Shown in pieces: positions 56,201 to 64,000 of a stretch of DNA of 64,000 bases. Position 1 is the first letter of the stretch. Each line of letters begins with the position of its first letter. Source of the DNA: Malachius bipustulatus (lineage: Eukaryota > Arthropoda > Insecta > Coleoptera > Melyridae); contig OU342630.1 in assembly GCA_910589415.1 (NCBI GenBank), forward strand, positions 20,493,867 to 20,557,866, read 5' to 3'. The position numbers and the translations under genes are program-made. The notes beneath the pieces were generated by a model that had not been told where the DNA came from, did not search any database, and saw only the letters and a list, made by a program, of their open reading frames with translations.

Positions 56201-59200
56201 CAACTATAGTTCTACCTGTATGGAGTAAACTATGCGACAACTTGAGCACAACATTTGTTGGCACAGATGCATCTCCCATATGCCACCATAAGTCAAGGAG
56301 ACGGCCTTGAAAAGGAAGAACTGACTCATCGATAGAAAATGTTCGACCAGGTGTGTAAACTCCTTGGAAATTCTTCACCAACGCATATAATAAGGGCTTA
56401 ATTTTGTACAAACGGTCACCCTCTGGACAATTTTCATTATCAGAAAAGTGCCACACAGTGAAGCAGCTGAAATCTGTTCCTTGGTATAACTTTTGCTATA
56501 AAAGACATTTGGAAGAGTTCATCGGTGCTCTAATATTTTTCTAATGAGGGCATCCTAACTGAATAATTTTTGTTGATGCGTTGCACCGATTCAGTGAAAT
56601 GGGATTATCAAATTAATTCCTGTTTACTTCGAGTAAAAGCCTCTCTAATGTTGAATAATTGTTTATTATAAAAATGGAGGCAACGCGAGTGGTAGGTGAA
56701 GTTACGGCTTTGACGTTTGATGCGACTGTTGTCACTAAAATGAATTCTCGAGACTTGCTCGGCTGAAGTTATGATGTGATGATGTTGCTTTTCTGAGCTC
56801 AAGTTACCGAATATGAATATATCTTTTCTGCCCTTACTGCTGGATCGGTCATTAATAGAGTAGACAGGCTGTGTTGCCACATCTGACTCACCTCACCAAC
56901 CCAACAGCAGGACGCTGGGGGGCCAGAGCACCACGTCGTTACCGTAAATTCACCACTAACCAAACCCATATATGGCACAATTTTATTTTTTATTTTATTT
57001 TAATTTACAGTCAACGGGTGGAACCCTTTAGATACATTACAAAAAATACTGAAAAATTTAATCACAAAACATCATATGGTTTATAAAGGTTTACAGACCC
57101 CTTTACCCTTTTTAAATGATGAAACATTATCAAACAATGCCAATAAATTTCAACATCTCAGCTTTGTCAGTTGGAATCCACCGGTGTAACCTTGATTCTT
57201 TGCTCACATCTTCTGCATTGGACAAAACTTGAGTTGCATACAAACTGGTCTGATTTACCATTTCATTTATAATTTCATCATCGACAAAAGCTCTAAAACA
57301 GTTATATGGAAATAAATCATTGATAAGAATTTCAGCAAAGTCTGCATGTAAACCGCTTTCAGCAAAATAATCAAAAACTTGATGATGTCCCACAGGTTCT
57401 CTCCATGTATGTTCATTCTGGTTAGCAGCTTCTTCTTCATTTTCGGATTCTACGTTTTCAACTCCTCTGTCAGTATTATACGTTATTATACGGATTATAC
57501 GTTTTCAACTACTGTGTCTGTAGAAACTTCGACTTCAAAAGACTCGTCTAATCCCTTTTCAGGAATATCATCTGCATGCTCGAAAGACAAAGCACTACAA
57601 CTGTCTTTTGCTTTTTCATTTTTTACTTCTTCAAAGTCATCGATTGGAAGTGATTTTGAACAACACAGCTGATTCTCAGAGTGCTCGTTCCCTTGTTTTG
57701 ATCTTTTCCTTTTCCTTACTGATCTTTGGCATTTACTGCTCGTTTTTGTCATTTTCTTTTTATAATCCGATTTATTTTCTACGTCTAATAGGTCAGAGAT
57801 AGAAAATTCTTCATCACTAGATGGCAAAAACATAGGGTCCAAATCGCAATCAAAAGAACTGAAGGCATCAACTGCTTTCATTGTCTGTGATAAATGAACT
57901 GAATTTACTATCATGTATACCATAACAAATGATAAATGAATAATGCGTAAAAAATTCCATTGCCTATATTGCTGGAATATATTATGTTACACGTGCTTCG
58001 ATACTTTAGAAACATCATCTCCGGACATGTAGTTACCTAAATGATAAAAATTAAGGTGGTTTTAACCTCACTCTTCACCTATTTAACCCCCCCTAATGGA
58101 AATTTTTTAATTGTGGTAATTGCATCTTATTGGCCATAAAAAGTTTTATAAATTCCCACGATAAATTCCCAAGAAAACTTCACTGTTCTATCTTGAACGG
58201 TTTCGGAGATATTAAATAAAAACCATCTTCATGGGCTCCCCTTTCGGGGGCTGTAGCCCCCTTAGGAAGCATTTCTCGACCTATTTTTATAGGATTTTTT
58301 TTTTCATATTTTTGAAAATAGAATCTGCTGTTTCAGTATTGCACGCTAATTACGGGACACCCGGGCAGGTTCATACGACCGCTCAATATTATAACGACCG
58401 CTCAATATTATACTTGCAAAAATGGTGCTTTATTTTTAAAAATTCAAGGGAATATGTCAGTTGCCTGCTTACATATTAGTATAGGGTGTACTATTTTCAA
58501 TCTGGCACCAGATGATATTTTTTTACTGGCAGTCAACCTGTTTTAATAAACATTCGTAACAATAAGCAATTTTCATGATTTTAATAAATTATTTTAATGA
58601 ATCACTTTTAATAATTTTCTCTTTAGGTTGAACCTACCTACCTACCTATAAAGCGTTACCTACCTACCTATATCCCATTTCAGACGTTTTTGAATTCAAG
58701 TTGGCTGTGATATTTTTTCTTCAAGTTGGATACCCTGGACATTCGATTTGAGCTAAAAAAGTTCAAATGACTTCCCACTTTACTCATAATGCCATTAGGA
58801 TTAATTTCTTACCTAATAAAAATATGTTTGACGTATGAAAACAATAATTCAATAATATACGATTGTTGTTATTTTTTAGTAAAAAATATTTAATTATTAG
58901 ACGTTCAGTAACTTCATTCAAAAAGTTCTGTCAGATTTTCAGCATCTTATTTCAATCCTTTTAAAATTGAAAAGAACTTAAATCTCCTTTGAATACTACA
59001 TTATTATATTATAATGCCAAAAGTAATTGAAAAAAAAAACTTGTGTGACACAGTGTCTACCGAAAACCAACACAAAGAGATCGTTATTTACACAAGAACT
59101 CCAATCAACACCCAGCCCAAAAACGAGCTCTGTAATACAAACCCCAGTGAATCGTGCTTCCCGAATTTGTGAGACTCAGTCCTACCTCGAAGAAGATGAG

Positions 59201-62200
59201 CTCTACACCATGCATGAATGCTTTGCTTCAGGATGACCACGCCGTGTGCTACGAAAAGACGAAAATTTTGTCTACTACGTCACACTATTGCATCCATGCA
59301 TATACTGTTTTATAACAAATTGAAATCCAGAAAATATAAAGGTTAAGCAATAACCATACCTAAATTAAACCGATTGGATTCAGAAAATTTATAGTTCTAC
59401 CCAAATATAATTTTTATTCATATATTTTAGGCAGCCTCAGTATCAAACGACAATAACGAGATAAGAATTTGTCATAACTCATCCTCAACCGAGTTAGCAA
59501 GAGTTTCCTCAACTAGCAAAAAAATCCTCCAACTCCCTACAATAAATTGAAAATGAAGAAAAACTTATTGGCAACCTACAAAGATCATGAGGCTCATTCC
59601 ATCTACTTTCTTCAAAATTTGAATTAAATTAGTTGATAAAGGAATAAAGACTACCCCTACTTATTCTTCAAATGTTCTCGTGAAAATTAGGCATTTCAAG
59701 AGTCGGCGACATGACATATGATATATGTTCCTGAATTTCACCACATGACGCGAGAGAGAGAAGTCCAGCACTTTAAGTTATTTAAGACAATAGAGAACAA
59801 ATCAAAGATCATAAATGTAAATGTGATTGAGTTTTTTATTATATTATTATTAAATAACTTTAATTTTGAGCGCGGCGGTTTAGGTCACTGACTATAATTA
59901 TTGAGCCGTTGACGCTGCCACCGTCTGGGTTCAAATCCCAGCTCAGCAGATCGTTAATTTAACTATTTATAAATTTAAAATTTGTGTCTGGCCAAATTGG
60001 CTAGTTCTGAGAGCAAAATTACTAGATTGGAATGACTAGGTCTTATCTACAGGTTAAGACCAATGCTCCCTCTTAAAAAAAAACTTTGATATTGGAAAAT
60101 TGAAGTCAGTTAAAAAATTTGTTGAAATAGCCTTTTATAAATTTCCAGGGCATAATCTTTATCTTCGAATCTAAACCGACTCAATAAAATTTGAGAGTAA
60201 AATCAAGAAGTATCGCGAGCAAAAAAATCCGAAATAATACTATGTAGATTTTTATAAATAATGTTGTAACCGCTAGCCTTTAAATTACTTCTCTGGATAA
60301 CATTTCTTAATTTTCTAGTTGAATATTTCTTGTTCAATAACTATAAAAGCATTCTAGAAGTGTAGAACTGTAGAAGTGTAGAAATATAGCTTACCTTGTA
60401 ATATATGAATCTTATTTTAACCGTTAAACAAGAAATTTTAATGACAATGAACATAACTTGAATTTTTATCTTTTATTACTAAACTTAAAACAAACAATAA
60501 ATTATGATAATTTTTATATTTCGTATTTTTTGAGTAAAAAATAAGTTTTGAAATACAGAAAACATATTTAAAGGAATCGTTAATAATTTCACATATAGTA
60601 GAAAAAAATCGATCAAGAAATAAATCCTCCTTGTCTGATTTTACACAAAAATAAATATTTCCCCGAATATTAGTGAGTACATACTTTAGATAATATGTAT
60701 GCAACAAGTAGGTGAAATTTAAAACGAAGTCAAATTTGATTAGAAGCATCCATAACCTTAAAAAATTTAGCTTGTCAAAGGTAGTTCAAAACTCAGCTTT
60801 TGGAAAGGTACCAACATAATTCGAATTTTCCATAGCCAACTCTGAATTCAAAAACGTCTGAAATGGGATATATAAAGCGTTCCAATTTCTCAAGACGTCT
60901 AGCTACGAAAACTCATTTTTAAAATGGGTGCAAGGTGCAATGCTCATTTGCAGGTCATTTTATTATCGAAGGTTTCCACGGAAACGAATTTTACAATTAA
61001 CTCTACACCATTCACCAATCTATGCACCTATTTTATTCATGTTGCCAAATTTGCGATTTAGTTTTTGGCTAATAAGTGTGAAAAAACATATAGGTTTTGT
61101 TCATTATTTTTTCTGGCCCACGATGATTCTTCCCCGTAACATACTGCAGACCTTTTCCGCCATTTTTAGGACACTGTATTTCCCTGTTGCCTGAATTACT
61201 AGGCATAGGATTTGAAGGCGATATACAGGTGTCCCGTATCGTTATGTTCAAATTTTTTGAACATATAGTAGGCTTAATTTTGAGCCCAAAAAACCCAAAA
61301 GTGGTAGGTCTATCTTTATTCGTTACGAAGTTACAAGCCTAAGAAAATTATGACTAGTAAATAACAAAGATTCAACTTTGAAAACTACACAACCACATGT
61401 GTTGTGGTTTAGCCTAATAATTTATTGTTATGCTAACGAAATGAGTAAATGTCACCAAAATAAACATTAGAAGAGGTTCTCCTGCTCATACAAAATGGCA
61501 TTTGGATTAAAATAAATGGGACACCAGCATATTTCGGAATTGGCGTTTGTAACTAAATTACAAAAAGCAATTATTATTGGATCGTATTCAGCATGCTGGT
61601 CAAGAGATCGGTCGCGAAAAAACACGAGAAATTAGAACTGTTACTTCTGCAATAGGCCTCCGAGCACAAGTTTGTATTCAGCAAGGAATAGGACATTTTT
61701 AACACATGATAAACTAAAGATTTGGTCAATAAAATAAGTTTTATGTGGCTTTCAAAGTTAAATCTGATATTTACTAGACATTATTTTCTTAGGCCTCTAA
61801 CTTCGTAACGAATACAGATAGACCTGCCACTTTTGGGTTTTTTAGGCTTAGAAATAAGCGTACTATATGCTCACAAGATTTGAACATAACGATACGGGAC
61901 ACCCTGTACATATAAGCAATTTTGTAAAATTTTTAACCTAATCATTTACCTATCCTGCCAATTTTTAATTAATTTGTCTCGACACAAGTTGCAAATTGTT
62001 GTCACTTCGTTAATTTCTGTATTCTGTATCAATATGACAACAAACAGATTCTCTATCCTCTCTAAATGCGCATCACCCATATTTACTTGTGTATTTCTAC
62101 ATATGTACCTAGCATCATACAGCCAACACAGTATAAGTTGCTACTTGATTAACATATTATATCTCTTGAATATAGGGAACGAACACAGAAGATGAGGATA

Positions 62201-62476
62201 ATAGGAGGATGATAGAAGATGAGGAATTAAAGATTGAGCCACAAACAAGCCCGCTGCCAATGGAAATGAACTTTGCCTTGCCCATGGAATCTGTAAGTTT
62301 GATGCAATTTTATTATTTAAAAAAAAAGTAACAAAACATTTTTAGGTTGAAGACAATGTTCCCATTACTGCAACATTAGTCGCTGGACCAAGCCAAGTAA
62401 GTTCTAGTTCTTTATTACTCAAATTATTGCTATGTATAAAAGAAACCTGTCACAGATAGGCAACAGAATTTCAAAG

Positions 62477-62544
<68 letters not shown>

Positions 62545-63986
62545 CAGTGTGACCCATTTGTTCTTGAAACACCCTGTAGAATCTTAATTTATGGTGCGAT
62601 TTTGAAAAAAATGTTTTTAAACCATAGAGCTTGATAAACTATATTTTGGGAGCAAAAAGCGCCTCATTCCTACAATATCCAGGGCCTACTAGATCAGTGT
62701 TTACTTGTAAAATCTCAAAAATTCATATTAGCGATTTTTTCAGAAAAAAATTGGGCACGCCACGGGATTCACCAGCCCTCAAAACGGTACTGTACCAAAT
62801 TTTATTGGAAATGTCAGAGTAAAAAGGATCTTGTAGTTATTTTAGAAATTCATAATAATACTCCGAATTTTCATAAATTAATTTGAAAAAGGACAAAAGC
62901 TATCATAAGTAAAAATTAAAATTAAAAAAAAAGTAAAAAAAAAGTAAAAATAAAAATAAAAAAAATAAAAAAAAAATATAAAAAAAATAAATTAATAAAT
63001 AAAAAATTATAATCAAAAAATTAAAGTACCTACATTATCACCAACTAGATGTACAATTTCTATTTTGTCTCTCTTGACCCTTTCGAATAAATTAATGAAA
63101 AACCGGAGTTCTATTATGAATTTCTAAAATAACTGCAAGATCCTTATTACTCTGACATTTCCAATAAAATTTAGTACAGTACCGTTTTGAGGGCTGGTGA
63201 ATCCAGTAGCGTGCACAGTTTTTTTCTAAAAAAATCGCTAATATGAATTTTTGAGATTTTACAAGTAAACACTGATCTAGTAGGCCTTGGATTTTGTAGG
63301 AATGAGACGCTTTTTGCTCCCAAAATATAGTTTATCAAGCTCTATGGTTTAAAAGAAATTTCTTTAAAATCGCACCATAAATTAAGATTCTACAGGGTGT
63401 TTCAAGAACAAATGGGTCACACTGTATATATCTTTTTAACAATTTTATAGTTTAAAAATACTGTAACAAAAAAATTTTAGGTCAAAGATTATGTTCCAGT
63501 ACCGGTTACACCAAAAAGGGTTGCTGAACCAATGGAGGTAAGTGTCTCTACCACAAAGTATTTATTAGAAATGTTGAAGTATTTTGGTTAGATTGGGCCA
63601 TGCCATGGTATGTTCAACTTGTTACAACTATTTGGGGCCCAAAGAATATATAAGTGTTTCTCTTTTTATAGGAAAAAAATACAACTCCATCCTTTGTCCG
63701 TCGGACAACGAAATCGCGACGAAAGTCTTTGTCCGATGAGCTGGTGCAAGGTGTCAACCGCCGCAGCAAAAACTTGGTGGAGTATCAAAAGGCTAAGCTG
63801 CAGCACTTCAAGCGGGAGAGGCTGAGGAGGCACAAATATGAACAACAGAAACTCGTGTTGTTGAGGGAAAGGAATGAGATGACGCAGAGAGCTCATGAAA
63901 TGATTAATCATAATCTTGTAAAATTAAATGAAAATCTTGTAAATATAAATGAAAATCTTGTAAATGTTGTAAATAATAGGGGTTAG
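53079..63986 (+). CDS. Zeste-like Myb/SANT-domain protein, six coding exons
   Basis: Exons 53,079-53,288, 53,806-53,955, 62,176-62,292, 62,346-62,396, 63,481-63,537 and 63,672-63,986 all have GT-AG borders and all join in phase 0, giving 299 residues. Residues about 5-125 resemble the Myb/SANT-like DNA-binding domain of the regulatory protein zeste (RQQWEKLAAMLN, then WAQWRKTWQDQKKNAK, then GGGGPSQEKLTEYEEVV). The middle is acidic with a sumoylation-type LKIEPQTSP motif. The C-terminus is a charged coiled coil ending in a repeated NENLVN heptad-like run. It is probably a nuclear DNA-binding regulator; the target is unknown. The start ATG lies a few bases after a splice acceptor (53,074), so an upstream exon exists. 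Introns 2 and 4 are full of transposons but the frame is intact. Confidence 0.85.
53806..53955 (+). CDS. Zeste-like gene, exon 2
   Basis: 50 codons after TTCTTTCAG, ending before GTAAGTGA. It completes the Myb/SANT domain with the GGGGPS turn and following helix. Confidence 0.85.
53957..54560. other. Start of intron 2, before the mariner relic
   Basis: No gene beyond intron sequence. A few words near 54,370-54,470 may be further decayed transposase but cannot be supported. Confidence 0.35.
54561..55111 (+). pseudogene. Tc1/mariner-like transposase relic (C-terminal half)
   Basis: The pieces are recognisable in order: NPHVSIEHHRQHGFDVNVWAG, then (frameshift) LNGENFLEFLNSDLQ, WMQLDGTPAHFAGTVR, WIGRNGPIH, (frameshift) and RSPDLNPLT followed by WGHIKSTVY. 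The middle catalytic Asp is kept (QLDGT). The last acidic residue, expected two positions after PDLNP, is replaced by Thr. At least two frameshifts are present. The N-terminal half is missing. The TAA stop sits inside the TTAA used by the piggyBac element that follows. Confidence 0.8.
55112..58540 (-). mobile_element. Degenerate piggyBac transposon
   Basis: Left end TTAA then CAGGTTGACTGCCA, right end TGGCAGTCAACCTG then TTTTAA. About 3.4 kb. The termini match the general piggyBac pattern of a CACTGCC/GACTGCC word next to TTAA. It encodes the broken transposase listed separately and lies in intron 2 of the zeste-like gene. Confidence 0.88.
55450..57923 (-). pseudogene. piggyBac transposase, broken by frameshifts and a missing segment
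   Basis: In order on the minus strand: an acidic and KR-rich N-terminus (57,923-57,495); the start of the DDE domain (57,393-57,130, IFNxxFP-like and WIPTDKAEMLKFIGIV); a disrupted segment at 56.5-57.1 kb; the core (56,456-56,058) with TFSIDESVLPFQGR and VADNYYTS, the first two catalytic Asp; WKDKNDILLLSTKH after a frameshift; then a block with the third Asp (SIDQSNQMASYHSPL, near 55,905); a helical segment (55,823-55,602); and a C-terminal Cys-rich region near 55,470-55,600 (CxxC and HFCMNCF). Several frameshifts separate the pieces, so no full protein can be made. Confidence 0.88.
58547..59867. other. Intron 2 sequence with one arm of an old inverted repeat
   Basis: 58,660-58,715 (TATATCCCATTTCAGACG and TTTTTGAATTCAAGTTGGCT) recurs inverted at 60,825-60,880, indicating an element of about 2.2 kb around the SINE. 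A 69-codon frame at 59,027-59,236 has no recognisable domain. Confidence 0.45.
59868..60083 (+). mobile_element. tRNA-derived SINE
   Basis: A pol III internal promoter is visible. The B box is GGTTCAAATCC (59,928-59,938), within a tRNA-like head that starts GAGCGCGGCGGTTTAGGTCA. A non-tRNA body follows, then a run of nine A (60,075-60,083). It lies in sense orientation in intron 2. The parental tRNA is not assigned and the A box is degenerate. Confidence 0.75.
60084..61225. other. Intron 2 sequence
   Basis: No gene. Includes the right arm (60,825-60,880) of the inverted repeat that begins near 58,660. Confidence 0.4.
61226..61906. mobile_element. Mariner-type element with decayed transposase
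   Basis: Ends CAGGTGTCCCGTATCGTTAT and ATAACGATACGGGACACCCTG with TA on both sides. The arms continue inward for about 105 bp. The interior keeps transposase traces: WIKINGTPAYFG near 61,515 and RTVTSAIGLRAQVCIQQG near 61,630. These resemble the 54.6-55.1 kb relic, so both belong to one broad family. Confidence 0.85.
62176..62292 (+). CDS. Zeste-like gene, exon 3
   Basis: 39 codons after TGAATATAG, ending before GTAAGTTT. Acidic, with LKIEPQTSPLP. An 8.2-kb transposon-filled intron precedes it. It starts with the Gly-Thr-Asn that usually follows this domain. Confidence 0.8.
62346..62396 (+). CDS. Zeste-like gene, exon 4 (17 codons)
   Basis: VEDNVPITATLVAGPSQ between TTTTTAG and GTAAGTTC. 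It is similar in pattern to the next exon (VxDxVPxxxT), suggesting exon duplication. Confidence 0.7.
62480..62544. repeat. Compound (TC)n(TA)n microsatellite
   Basis: About 20 TC units followed by about 12 TA units, in the fourth intron of the zeste-like gene. The next element inserted at its last TA. Confidence 0.95.
62545..63424. mobile_element. Foldback element, Tc1/mariner type
   Basis: Ends CAGTGTGACCCATTTGTTCT and its complement, with TA on each side. The arms are about 330 bp around an A/T-rich centre of AAAATA-type repeats. It contains an internal CACCCTGTAGAATC word in each arm. Non-coding, in intron 4 of the zeste-like gene. Confidence 0.85.
63481..63537 (+). CDS. Zeste-like gene, exon 5 (19 codons)
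   Basis: VKDYVPVPVTPKRVAEPME between ATTTTAG and GTAAGTGT. Frame-compatible with both neighbours. Confidence 0.7.
63672..63986 (+). CDS. Zeste-like gene, last coding exon
   Basis: 104 codons plus stop after TTTTTATAG. Basic stretch RRTTKSRRKS, then a long charged helix with coiled-coil character and a NENLVN repeat before the TAG. Confidence 0.85.
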   Translation, partial: EKNTTPSFVRRTTKSRRKSLSDELVQGVNRRSKNLVEYQKAKLQHFKRERLRRHKYEQQKLVLLRERNEMTQRAHEMINHNLVKLNENLVNINENLVNVVNNRG

Positions 63987-64000
63987 TCATTAAAAAATTG

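Noticed and set aside
59027..59236. 69-codon frame in intron 2 of the zeste-like gene
   Set aside because: No recognised domain and no acceptor or donor that fits the host gene in phase.
59868..60083. A functional tRNA gene
   Set aside because: Only the B box is well kept. No cloverleaf closes, and the A tail and body identify a SINE.

Overview
The window is AT-rich eukaryotic DNA, most likely from an insect. The evidence is GT-AG introns, a TAF11-like first exon, a C2H2 zinc-finger gene, a zeste-like Myb/SANT gene, and a dense mix of transposons: an R1/Jockey-group LINE, a Ty3/gypsy element, and Tc1/mariner, piggyBac, hAT and PIF/Harbinger elements plus a tRNA-type SINE. Nothing points to a bacterium or a virus. 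The species cannot be fixed from the sequence alone.

Layout. Bases 1-2.2 kb are one copy of a long LTR-like repeat, with an inverted sister at 37.7-41.3 kb. A 1.7-kb foldback (2.3-4.0 kb) and an inactivated LINE (minus strand, 4.2-7.5 kb) follow. At 8.3-10.65 kb is a foldback element holding three more elements inside it. A single-exon nine-finger C2H2 gene lies at 10.7-12.0 kb on the minus strand. A nearly pristine 11.1-kb gypsy element fills 14.1-25.2 kb, with 1,630-bp LTRs, gag, and pol reached by a textbook -1 frameshift site. From 25.7 to 33.7 kb there is a HARBI1-like pseudogene and a run of foldbacks and MITEs. An apparently intact Tc1/mariner-superfamily transposon with D-82-E catalytic spacing occupies 33.7-36.4 kb. 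More foldbacks, LTR-like copies and MITEs run to 44.5 kb.

Host genes on the plus strand. 45.75-46.05 kb carries exon 1 of a TAF11-like gene (TFIID subunit), with a good splice donor but no recognisable second exon in the window. 53.08-63.99 kb carries six phase-compatible exons that join into a 299-residue protein with a zeste-type Myb/SANT domain and a C-terminal coiled coil. Its 8.2-kb second intron holds a mariner relic, a broken piggyBac transposon, a SINE and a mariner-type MITE. Its fourth intron holds a further foldback next to a microsatellite.

Most of the 64 kb is transposon-derived, and much of it is inserted into other transposons, so relative ages can be read from nesting. The items most worth checking are the gypsy frameshift signal and its oddly clustered LTR differences, the intact D-82-E transposon, a near-perfect 302-bp palindrome at 50.2-50.5 kb, and the orphan TAF11 exon that could splice in frame to the zeste-like gene.
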